A stretch of 51,787 nt of DNA from Arthrobacter sp. (GTDB lineage: Bacteria; Actinomycetota; Actinomycetes; Actinomycetales; Micrococcaceae): contig JAHFUZ010000031.1 of NCBI GenBank assembly GCA_023264815.1, positions 1 through 51,787 of the forward strand, given 5' to 3'. Of the stretch, positions 35,858 to 42,974 are shown piece by piece. The translations under genes and the position numbers were made by a program. The notes under the pieces are model-generated. The model was not told the DNA's origin. It saw only the letters and a list, made by a program, of their open reading frames with translations, and did no database searches. Position 1 is the first letter of the stretch. The number at the start of each line of letters is the position of its first letter.

Positions 35858-36831
35858 CCGTCATGCCAGCGCCGGATGAGGCCGCCAACCAGTCCGGGAC
35901 AGGGACGCGCCCCGCCAAAGGCCGCCCCGTTTCGCCGGAGGACTCCGCACCCATCATGCGGCGCGTCAAAACCAAACTGACCTCGCGGTGGGCCACCGCT
36001 GCAGCCGTGATCATTGCCACGATCTGGACTGTACCCACGTTCGGGCTGCTGGTGTCCTCCTTCCGTCCGGCGGCCAAGCAGGTGGGCCCGCGCTCGGACG
36101 GCTGGTGGAACTTCTTTACCGACTGGGACTTCACGTTCAAGAACTACGTGGACGTCACGGCGGCGGCCGGATCGCAGTCCGCCAACCTCTCCCAGTACTT
36201 CGCAAACTCCGTGGCAATCGTCATCCCGGTCACGGTCTTTGTCCTGGTGCTGGCATCCATGGCGGCCTACATCTTCGCCTGGGGCAACTTCAAGGGCCGC
36301 GAAGCCGCGTTCATCTTCGTCTTCGCCCTGCAGATCATTCCGCTGCAGATGGCGCTGATCCCGCTGCTCTCGCTGTTCACCCAGGTGCTGCAGATTCCGC
36401 CGGGATCCTATGCCCAGCTCTGGATTGCCCACACCATGTTCGGGCTTCCCTTGGGCATCTTCCTCCTCCACAACTTCATTTCGGAGATCCCTGGCGAAGT
36501 GATTGAGGCGGCCAAGGTGGACGGGGCCGGCCACACCACGATCTTCTGGCGGATCATCCTGCCGCTGTCCGTGCCCGCACTGGCATCGCTGGCCATCTTC
36601 CAGTTCCTGTGGGTGTGGAACGACCTGCTCGTGGCGCTGGTGTTCTCCGGCGGAACGGCGGACGTTGCTCCGATCACGCAGCGGCTCGCAGAGATCTCCG
36701 GTACGCGCGGCAGCAGGGACTACCTCAACCCCGCGGCAGCCTTTGTCTCGATCATTGCCCCGCTGGCTGTTTTCTTTGGCCTGCAGCGCTACTTTGTCCG
36801 CGGCCTGCTCGCCGGCGGCCTCAAGGGCTGA
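35854..36831 (+). CDS. Sugar ABC transporter permease (MalG-like)
   Basis: A 325-residue permease. The first ~45 residues are Pro/Ala-rich and cytosolic; six helices follow from residue 48. The EAA loop is GEVIEAAKVDGAGHTTIFWRIILPLS (about 216-241). The hydrophobic AIVIPVTVFVLVLASMAAYIFAW and ALQIIPLQMALIPLLSLF helices fit MalG/AglG. It ends QRYFVRGLLAGGLKG, the conserved C-terminus of this subfamily. Start overlaps the first permease by 4 bases. Confidence 0.95.
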   Translation: MTVMPAPDEAANQSGTGTRPAKGRPVSPEDSAPIMRRVKTKLTSRWATAAAVIIATIWTVPTFGLLVSSFRPAAKQVGPRSDGWWNFFTDWDFTFKNYVDVTAAAGSQSANLSQYFANSVAIVIPVTVFVLVLASMAAYIFAWGNFKGREAAFIFVFALQIIPLQMALIPLLSLFTQVLQIPPGSYAQLWIAHTMFGLPLGIFLLHNFISEIPGEVIEAAKVDGAGHTTIFWRIILPLSVPALASLAIFQFLWVWNDLLVALVFSGGTADVAPITQRLAEISGTRGSRDYLNPAAAFVSIIAPLAVFFGLQRYFVRGLLAGGLKG

Positions 36832-36955
36832 GCCGGCACGCACGCGGCGTACCGCGCCGGTAACACTAGGAAGCAGAGGAATACGCCCAATACCATGTCG
36901 TGGGGGTTTAGCGCAGGGAACTGCACATTCTGCATGAAGCCCATGAGGGGAAACG

Positions 36956-38008
36956 GTGGCACGCATTACGGAGAGGTCGCAACGCGGCGGCCACAGCGGC
37001 GTCAGCATCGAGGATGTCGCAGCAGCCGCCGGGGTGTCCACGGCCACGGTTTCCCGGGCAGTGCGCGGCCTGCCCAGGGTTTCACCCCTCACCCGGGCAA
37101 AGATCCTGGAGGTGGCGGAAGCCCTGGGCTACGTGGCGTCCTCGTCGGCGTCCGGGCTGGCCACCGGGCGCACCAGGACCATGGGTGTCCTGGCCCCGTT
37201 CGTGAGCCGGTGGTTCTTCTCCAAGGCCATTGAGGGGGCGGACCGCGAACTCCACGCCCGCCAGTACAATTTGTCGCTGTTCAACCTGGGCGGGCACGGC
37301 AGCAACCGGGAACGCCTCTTCAGCAAGACCATGGTCTACAAACAGATCGACGCCCTTCTGGTGCTGTGTATGGCGCTGACCCCAGACGAACTGGACCACC
37401 TGCAGAAGATTGATATCCCGCTGGTGGTGGTGGGCGGCCACGTGGAGGGGTGCGCCTACATCGGCATCGACGACTACGCTGCCTCAGCCACCGCTGTCCG
37501 GCACCTGATCGACCTCGGCCACCGTGATATTGCGCTCCTGCACGGCGACGACGAGACGGACCTCAATTTCGATGTTCCCCGCGTGCGGATCAGGGCTTTC
37601 AAGGAAGTCATGGAAGCGGCCGGCCTGCCCACCCGCCCCGAATGGGACGAGTGGGGAGATTTCACGCTCCGCAGCGGGCAGGAAGCGTTCAGGCGGCTGT
37701 GGGCCAGGCCGGGCCCCAAGCCCACGGCCATTTTCTGCGCCTCCGACGAGATGGCCATGGGTGTCGTCTTCGAAGCCAACCGGGCGGGTGTCCGGGTCCC
37801 GGAGGACCTGTCCGTGGTGGGGATTGACGACCACGACTTCGCCGACGCCATGGGCCTGACCACCGTGGCCCAGCGGCCGGACGAGCAGGCGGAGCTGGGC
37901 ACCCGGATGCTCCTGGACGAACTCAACGGCACAGCGGGAGCCGTTCACTCCGCCGTCGCGCCCCACCAGCTCATCGTCAGGCGTACGACGGCGCCGCCCC
38001 CTTCCTGA
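36956..38008 (+). CDS. LacI-family transcriptional regulator
   Basis: A 350-residue repressor: an N-terminal helix-turn-helix and hinge (about 16-66, VSIEDVAAAAGVSTATVSRAVRG, then YVASSSASGLATGRT) and a periplasmic-binding-protein-like sugar domain (about 72-340) with a typical HRDIALLHGDDE and VPEDLSVVGIDDHDFADAMGLTTVAQ. It most likely represses the adjacent sugar ABC operon through the site at 33346. The start is GTG at 36956 with GAGGGGA upstream. In related loci an alpha-glucosidase gene often accompanies this set; here the next chromosomal DNA was interrupted by a transposon. Confidence 0.94.
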   Translation: MARITERSQRGGHSGVSIEDVAAAAGVSTATVSRAVRGLPRVSPLTRAKILEVAEALGYVASSSASGLATGRTRTMGVLAPFVSRWFFSKAIEGADRELHARQYNLSLFNLGGHGSNRERLFSKTMVYKQIDALLVLCMALTPDELDHLQKIDIPLVVVGGHVEGCAYIGIDDYAASATAVRHLIDLGHRDIALLHGDDETDLNFDVPRVRIRAFKEVMEAAGLPTRPEWDEWGDFTLRSGQEAFRRLWARPGPKPTAIFCASDEMAMGVVFEANRAGVRVPEDLSVVGIDDHDFADAMGLTTVAQRPDEQAELGTRMLLDELNGTAGAVHSAVAPHQLIVRRTTAPPPS

Positions 38009-38033
38009 GGCAGGACGGCACCGTGCCGGGTGG

Positions 38034-38038
38034 GGGAA
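38034..38038 (+). repeat. Target-site duplication, left copy
   Basis: GGGAA, repeated exactly at 46193-46197. Five bases is the standard duplication made by Tn3-family transposition. Confidence 0.85.
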
Positions 38039-38079
38039 GGCCCGTCACCAACAATGGAACAGGATCCGGCGCTAACGGC
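38039..38079. repeat. Left terminal inverted repeat of the Tn3 element
   Basis: Begins GGCCCGTCACC and ends GGCGCTAACGGC. It matches the right repeat at 40 of 41 positions; the difference is C versus G at position 11. Confidence 0.93.
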
Positions 38080-38228
38080 CCCCGCTCATGTTCGGGGCGT
38101 ATGGCGCCGTTGATTGCCGCCTGAAATGGGTCCCGGTTTTCGAAAGCTGCATTGATCCTTGAGATGCCCCGGCCACGGGCAGTGTCAGCCGCCAGTCACT
38201 AGTCCGATCAGAGCCTGCCGGAGGGAGT

Positions 38229-38243
38229 GTGGTGCTAGTTTCA
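38229..38243 (+). repeat. 15-bp direct repeat, copy 1
   Basis: GTGGTGCTAGTTTCA; an identical copy lies at 39161-39175. The two copies bracket the resolvase gene and its res-like region. The rest of 38080-38324, between the left repeat and the resolvase stop, shows no gene. Confidence 0.75.
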
Positions 38244-38324
38244 AACGGAAGTGCTGTCCTCTGAGGATGCCCCGGTGGTGACGGTGAGACCTTCCGGCCG
38301 AACCACAGACGTCTATGCCAACAC

Positions 38325-38921
38325 CTACATCGTGGTGCTCTCGCGGGCGGCGAGGGCTTGCTGGTGGCGGTAGAGCGTTGCGCGGCTCCAGCCGACGAGG
38401 TGGGCCGCGTCTTCCGCGGTGCGTCCTTTCGCCCGTGCGTCCTGCGCGATCACTAGCTTGTCCGCGATGATGGCTGGGTCGGACAGGGGCCGGCCGAAGC
38501 GTGTTCCGTTCTGCCTGGCGGCGGCGATGCCGGCGTTGACCCGCTCGGCAATCAGCTCGCGCTCATACTCGGCGAGGGTGGCGAGCATGTTCAGCATCAG
38601 TCGGCCCGTCGAGGTTGCCGGGTCGATGCCGTCCGAGATGGACCGCAGGTGCACACCACGCTCCCGCAGCAGGTTCACCGTGTTCAAGACATCGATCAAG
38701 GACCGGCCGAGCCTATCCACCCGCCACACGACGACGGTGTCGCCCGGCTCCACATACGCGAGGAGCTTCTTCATCCCGGGCCGCTCAATGGCGGTCTTGC
38801 TTCCGGAGGTGACATCGGCGAATACGTCCCGCTTCTGCACCCCGACGTCGACAAGCGCATCGAGCTGCAACTTCGCGTCCTGGCCCGACGTACTCACACG
38901 CGTATACCCGAGATGTCTCAC
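38325..38921 (-). CDS. tnpR: Serine resolvase (TnpR) of the Tn3 element
   Basis: A 198-residue small serine recombinase that resolves transposition cointegrates. The catalytic serine lies in YTRVSTSGQD; starting at GTG 38921 it becomes Ser10, the canonical resolvase position, which favours this start over upstream ATGs at 38939 and 38984. The conserved WRVDRLGRSLIDVL (about 66-79) and LATLAEYERELIAERVNAG (long E-helix) are present, as is a C-terminal helix-turn-helix (about 165-190, TAEDAAHLVGWSRATLYRH). Direction is leftward, away from the cargo; the res-like repeats lie at and upstream of the start. Confidence 0.94.
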   Translation of the reverse strand: MRHLGYTRVSTSGQDAKLQLDALVDVGVQKRDVFADVTSGSKTAIERPGMKKLLAYVEPGDTVVVWRVDRLGRSLIDVLNTVNLLRERGVHLRSISDGIDPATSTGRLMLNMLATLAEYERELIAERVNAGIAAARQNGTRFGRPLSDPAIIADKLVIAQDARAKGRTAEDAAHLVGWSRATLYRHQQALAARESTTM

Positions 38922-39078
38922 CCCGCCATTGTGCCTCATAAACCCCCGGTCGGCATCGGCATGAGACGATTCACGGTGAGACACCTTTCCAAGACGCGGG
39001 GCGGCCCGGCACGACGCCGATTCCTTCGATCCTCCAGGACACGACTTCCGTGTCTCGAAAAACTGCTGTTTGCTGAGA
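38914..39078. promoter_or_regulatory. Candidate res site (six TGTCTCA-like half-sites)
   Basis: TGTCTCA or a near variant occurs forward at 38914, 38932 (TGCCTCA) and 39050, and reversed (TGAGAC) at 38962, 38977 and 39073. Six half-sites at the start of tnpR fit the three-subsite design of Tn3 res, with 39050-39078 the clearest inverted pair (29 bp). Subsite borders are uncertain. Confidence 0.5.
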
Positions 39079-39160
39079 CGCCCACGGCTAAAAGGTGGAG
39101 GGCCGGCTTTCTGGCGGTCACTTGGCTACAGGCAGAGTGGTCGTCCGCGCGTGCTAGTCA

Positions 39161-39175
39161 GTGGTGCTAGTTTCA
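39161..39175 (+). repeat. 15-bp direct repeat, copy 2
   Basis: Identical to 38229-38243 (GTGGTGCTAGTTTCA). It marks the right edge of the resolvase module; cargo begins beyond it. Confidence 0.75.
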
Positions 39176-39281
39176 CGTTCCACCAGTAACCGGACCAGCA
39201 GCATACCTGGCTTCGGTACCCCAGGCAGACCAGAATGCATTCCACGAATTCGTCACTAGATCAACTCAGCACACATAATTG

Positions 39282-39309
39282 TTGACACATTTGTCATATT
39301 CGCTAGAGT
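39282..39309 (+). promoter_or_regulatory. Promoter of the secreted-protein cargo pair
   Basis: TTGACA (39282-39287) and TAGAGT (39304-39309) are 16 bases apart. TGACACATTTGTCA, a 5-bp inverted repeat, overlaps the -35 box and may be an operator. A leader of about 85 bases precedes the gene. Confidence 0.6.
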
Positions 39310-39399
39310 GTTCACAGGTTCAGGCGTAGGGGGAGTCGCCCGGAACCTTGGTCAAGCCGCCCAGTGCCAGCTCCCCAAGAAAACAATAGGGGGAGTATT

Positions 39400-40128
39400 T
39401 TGAAACATCTGCGCGTCTCTTTGGCGGTCCTGATTGCCGCCGCCTTCGTTCTTCTCGGCATGTCAGCGCCTGCCCAGGCTTCTTCACCAACAGGCCAGTC
39501 CTCCTCCGATCAGCAGCACATCCTCGATTTCTTCCGTCAGTACGACGTTCCGCAGCAACAGTGGGGACCTCTCATGAAGGATTTGAAACAGGGAAGGCCG
39601 TGGGATTCCCTTACGGGAGTCGCGCCGACTATTGTCGAGGACAGGGATACGCCCACATCAAGCGTCCGGATCAGCCGATTTTCTGATGGGTCGGTGATGG
39701 TAAGCACGCTCGAACGTCCCACTCAAGTCGTCAGCAGTATCGCTCCGGCATTGGCTGGAGATAACGCGATTACGCCAATGGCGAGCCTCGGTGGCTGCAC
39801 GGCGTACACCGGAAGTGGATATGCCGTTTACCGAGGCTGCGGCGTATCGAATCAGTGGGGAAACGTGTACGTTGGATTCAACGCCGACTACTCGGTCATC
39901 AATGGAGCCAACGACACTATCGACCGTGTTTACAACCAGACCGCAACATGTTGGGGGATCGGTTGGAGCTGCACCGCCGCAAATTTTGATCCGATCAAAA
40001 CAAGCGAGGACGGCTGGGGCGCCGCTACCGCTAGGGCACACTCGTGGGTATCTGCGCAATGGGGATCATGGGATGTATGGGTGCAACTGAACGTTGGAGG
40101 GAACTCAGGATGGGCCACGAACTCATAG
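39400..40128 (+). CDS. Secreted four-cysteine protein, unknown family (possible effector)
   Basis: A 242-residue exported protein. TTG 39400 follows GGGGGAG and gives a clean signal peptide (KHLRVSLAVLIAAAFVLLG...APAQA, about 1-31); a longer ATG start at 39364 lacks a ribosome site. Residues ~35-125 look like a propeptide (ILDFFRQYDVPQQQWGPLMKDL; FSDGSVMVSTLERPTQ). The C-terminal ~115 residues are Gly/Trp/Tyr/Asn-rich with exactly four Cys (GGCTAY, RGCGVS, TATCWG, WSCTAA), allowing two disulfides. I do not recognise a named family. It overlaps a tiny membrane protein gene, which suggests a bacteriocin-like effector with its immunity protein. Codon use and GC (about 55% at 40141-40200) differ from the chromosome. 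Confidence 0.85.
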   Translation: MKHLRVSLAVLIAAAFVLLGMSAPAQASSPTGQSSSDQQHILDFFRQYDVPQQQWGPLMKDLKQGRPWDSLTGVAPTIVEDRDTPTSSVRISRFSDGSVMVSTLERPTQVVSSIAPALAGDNAITPMASLGGCTAYTGSGYAVYRGCGVSNQWGNVYVGFNADYSVINGANDTIDRVYNQTATCWGIGWSCTAANFDPIKTSEDGWGAATARAHSWVSAQWGSWDVWVQLNVGGNSGWATNS

Positions 40129-40391
40129 TTGCTTTGCAAGTCCTAGAAGCCAGCACGCAGCCGAACTATTGGCTGTTGGCCGTAACCACAATACCGACCA
40201 TTATTCTGGCCGTCGTTGTGCTCGTTACGCTGGTACTTGCCCTAACGGACCCGGGGCTGACTATCTTGCCGCGTTTGGCATGGGGGATTCTAATAGTCGC
40301 CGTACCTTTGCTCGGCGCCATCATCTATCTCGTCCTGCGAGGCCGACAACGCATCCCCTGGCCCAAGAATGGGGTAGCCAACAAGGGTTGA
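40110..40391 (+). CDS. Small PLDc_N-type membrane protein (possible immunity protein)
   Basis: A 93-residue protein with two membrane helices (about 18-43 and 53-75) and a basic tail. The second helix, RLAWGILIVAVPLLGAIIYLVLRG, has the W-x-P-x-x-G-x-x-Y-l pattern of the PLDc_N (phospholipase D nuclease N-terminal) family, but no phospholipase domain follows. The ATG at 40110 has GGAGGG at 40096-40101 and overlaps the upstream gene by 19 bases, so translation is coupled. Two-helix proteins of this kind are known in bacteriocin-immunity-type operons; an immunity role here is inference. Confidence 0.82.
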   Translation: MGHELIVALQVLEASTQPNYWLLAVTTIPTIILAVVVLVTLVLALTDPGLTILPRLAWGILIVAVPLLGAIIYLVLRGRQRIPWPKNGVANKG

Positions 40392-40421
40392 CACGGCCGC
40401 CATTCGCGGAGCACCCCGTCA

Positions 40422-40453
40422 GTTGAGGGGCCAGCTTATGCTGGTCCCTCAAC
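40422..40453 (+). terminator. Terminator of the secreted-protein pair
   Basis: TTGAGGGGCCAGC, loop TTAT, GCTGGTCCCTCAA form a 13-bp stem with one G-T pair. The following 300 bases (40454-40753) hold no gene I can support. Confidence 0.75.
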
Positions 40454-40753
40454 GCGTTTCTCTGCAAGCCCGTGCTCACCGTCGAATTGCGTCGACCACG
40501 AAGAACACGTCGAAGCCCAACTGGACCTGCTCACTGCGATGCGCGCGACAGGAGTCACGAACTTCAGCACAAGCGGCAGCCCACCAAGGCAGGCGTGTAG
40601 AGCTGCCAACGTCCAGCCCGTGGCAGAAATCGCAGGTCCAGGGGTCTTGGTAGTAATGGAACGGAATTACACGATAAGGAGTTCAGTCCTGTCCCGATTG
40701 GAAGAAGGTCGACTCTACGCCTGGGGTTCGGCGCGGCGTCGCTAGCTTTGGAC

Positions 40754-42001
40754 TTAGTTGGCTGGCTGAGGGCTTCTGTCGTCGGTGTTTGTCGGTTTCG
40801 GGTCTGATTTGCGAGTGAGGCGTGGGGCGGCCGCAAGGGTTGCCGCCATGGTTCCTATTCCTGCGATCGCGAGGGTTCCTGCGCCGCCAAGGAGAGCGAC
40901 CAGTGGGGCACCGGCGGTTGCTCCGAGAAGTGTCGCACCGTTGTTCAGCGCTCCGATCGAGGAGAAGGCCCGGCCCAAGGCTGACTGATCGAGCCGGTCG
41001 TGGACGATGCTTCGAATAGCCAGGGCCTGAAGGGAGTTGGCTGCGCCGGTGAGAAGGAACCCGACGAAGGCCAGGATGATGCTGTGGCCAAGAGCTACGG
41101 TGAGCAGTGCGGCGCCCATCAGCATTCCCGAGTAGAAGAGCATCTTGGGCTGGCGGACGACCGGGATATTGGGGGCTATGAACGTAGCGGCAAGGAAGCG
41201 TCCCAGGGCGTGCACGGCCACGATCCCGCCGTACACGGTTGCGGACGCCTGAAGGTCTGTGCGGATGAAGTAGATCTGTGCGACGGTCAACAATGCGGTG
41301 AAGATGATTGCTCCGGCCAGGGAGAGTGTCGCGGTCCGCACGAGAGGATCCCTGCCAACTGATTGCGGCCCGGCGGCGACCTGCGTGAACCAGGATGGCT
41401 GGGTCGGTCGTTGATTCTCCGGCGGGTAGCGGCGCACGCCAAGCATGACGATGACTGCGGCGACAAGGAGGAACGATCCGGCGTCGATCAGCAGCACTAC
41501 ACGGCTCCCCAGCTGGTCTACCAACAGGCCCGCCAGCAAAGGGCCGAGGACGATGCCCATGCTGCGGAACGTTTCCATCCGTGCATAGGCAGTGACTGGT
41601 TCCAGACCCGGTTTTTGAACCTGGGGCACCAGCAGCGTCATAGCTGGGCCATCAATGACGGAGACGACCGAGGCGATACCGAGCAGCACGAGCAGAGCGG
41701 TGACGTCGGTGGTGAAAGCGATGGCAATGCCGATGCACCCCCTCAGCGTCAGAGTTGTCGTCAGGATTCTCGTGGTTTCAATGCGGTCCAGCCAAGGGGC
41801 CACCAAGGGACCGAGCAGTACGCTGGGGAGCAGCCCGAGCACCAGAAGCAAGGTCACGGTCCAGGTCGAAGCGCCAGCTGCCTGGAAGGCCAGCATTAAG
41901 GCTACTGTCGTCATCGCCCCCCCGAGACTGGACAGACCCTGGCTGAATGCCAGCAGGTTCAACTTGGCACCGCTGCCGGTCCGGAACTTCAGGGTTTCCA
42001 C
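40754..42001 (-). CDS. MFS efflux-type transporter (transposon cargo)
   Basis: A 415-residue, 12-helix major facilitator. The loop LLVLGLLPSVLLGPLVAPWLDRIETTRIL after helix 2 holds the MFS motif-A-like GPLVAPWLDR, and QVQKPGLEPVTAYARMETFRSMGIVLGPLLAGLLVDQLG in the middle is typical of drug/macrolide-type exporters (MefA-like group). The start is GTG 42001 with GAGAG close by. It runs opposite to the secreted-protein pair, so it is a separate unit, yet it could export a related compound. The substrate is unknown. Confidence 0.92.
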   Translation of the reverse strand: METLKFRTGSGAKLNLLAFSQGLSSLGGAMTTVALMLAFQAAGASTWTVTLLLVLGLLPSVLLGPLVAPWLDRIETTRILTTTLTLRGCIGIAIAFTTDVTALLVLLGIASVVSVIDGPAMTLLVPQVQKPGLEPVTAYARMETFRSMGIVLGPLLAGLLVDQLGSRVVLLIDAGSFLLVAAVIVMLGVRRYPPENQRPTQPSWFTQVAAGPQSVGRDPLVRTATLSLAGAIIFTALLTVAQIYFIRTDLQASATVYGGIVAVHALGRFLAATFIAPNIPVVRQPKMLFYSGMLMGAALLTVALGHSIILAFVGFLLTGAANSLQALAIRSIVHDRLDQSALGRAFSSIGALNNGATLLGATAGAPLVALLGGAGTLAIAGIGTMAATLAAAPRLTRKSDPKPTNTDDRSPQPAN

Positions 42002-42175
42002 GCACTCTCAACTTTCTAAATAGGCCGCCGTCGAGCCGAACTCTACATGCTTTCTCGCAAACGAAAGTGTCATATCAAATGTTCGTCCATTTCATTGACT
42101 AAACCCGAAATGCGCTCATAGCCTCGATCTGGGGGCCGGCTGGCTCACTCTTCATCCAAGGGAAAAAGGACCGCA

Positions 42176-42574
42176 ATGACAGATGTGATGGACTACACCG
42201 GCGTGAAGCGCGAAATCGTTGCCATGGGAGGTTCGGTACCTAGCCGGATCCGCGGACGCAAGGCTGTGGCGCACTCGAAGATCTCGATCACTCTTCCGTC
42301 CGAGGCCGCCATGGAAAAGTGCCTGGCAGAGTTGGCTGCTTCCGATGACCGCTTGGCCGAGACGCCGGCAGCATACGACTGGACGTTTGTTGAGATGGAA
42401 ACGAAGCAGGGCGTCGAAGGTGGAAAGGTAGATTTCGGCGTCGTCTGGTACGACATGGACTTCTTCGAAGAGAAGAAGGACATTTACCTCGGCAAGCATC
42501 ACTTGCGGATGTTCTCCGGCTTTGGTGTCGGGGAGAACGATGTGGAAGTCGATCACTTCCGCAAGGTTTCCTAA
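42176..42574 (+). CDS. 132-residue protein of unknown family (transposon cargo)
   Basis: A soluble, acidic protein with no signal peptide. It alternates predicted strands and helices: KISITLPSEAAMEKCLAELAAS, YDWTFVEMETKQG, KVDFGVVWYDMDFFEEKKDIYLGKHHLRMFSGFG. The last part, with WYDMDFFEEKKD and HHLRMF, is rich in acidic and His residues. I do not recognise a domain. It has a ribosome-like AAAAGGA at about 42164, an own terminator at 42584, and is divergent from the MFS gene across 174 bases, so both may share control. Confidence 0.75.
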   Translation: MTDVMDYTGVKREIVAMGGSVPSRIRGRKAVAHSKISITLPSEAAMEKCLAELAASDDRLAETPAAYDWTFVEMETKQGVEGGKVDFGVVWYDMDFFEEKKDIYLGKHHLRMFSGFGVGENDVEVDHFRKVS

Positions 42575-42583
42575 CCGACTGGT

Positions 42584-42624
42584 CGGGTGAGGCGGGGTGC
42601 TGAATTTCTGCCCTGCCTCACCCG
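42584..42624 (+). terminator. Terminator after the 132-residue gene
   Basis: CGGGTGAGGCGGGG and CCCTGCCTCACCCG form a 13-14-bp stem around an 11-base loop; no clear T-run. Confidence 0.7.
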
Positions 42625-42699
42625 GGAATCCGGTCAGCCGTTCTGCCCACGCAACCGGGGGCCCGCGACTGCCGGAGCAGGCAGGGGCTTTCGGACGGT

Positions 42700-42949
42700 T
42701 CGACGGTGAACCTTCCCAGATTGAGCTTGAGCGATTCTGCTTCCTCGATGACGCTGATCTTAAGAGGACCTCCGCTCACCGTGGGGATCACAATCGGTTG
42801 GGCTTCGCGCAGTGCAGCTCGGAACGGTTCGTTTTCTGGGTTTGTTCCTAACCGACCCGCTGGACGTGCCGTGGTGCGTGGTTGACTATCTTGCGGGACA
42901 ACTTGGCGCCACCATCGAAGCTCAGCACTGGATCAGGGCCCAGGGCTAA
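42700..42949 (+). pseudogene. Remnant of a second Tn3-type transposase (N-terminal fragment)
   Basis: The reading PSQIELERFCFLDDADLK...HRGDHNRLGFAQCSSERF, then after a frame change at about 42850 FLTDPLDVPWCVVDYLAGQLGA, lines up with the N-terminus of the main transposase ([31 protein letters not shown]... FLADPLDVPTEAVDFLAEQLGV). It is on the opposite strand, clearly divergent from it, and stops after ~80 residues. It is a decayed piece of a different TnpA, so this element once contained or met another Tn3 relative. GCTAACGGCTC just after its stop (42945-42955) also matches the inner end of the terminal repeats. Confidence 0.85.
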
Positions 42950-42974
42950 CGGCTCCCACCATCCTCGGCTGGGG

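Noticed and set aside
40454..40753. Short frames in the gap before the MFS gene
   Set aside because: No ribosome site, no family, and inconsistent codon use; likely non-coding or decayed DNA.
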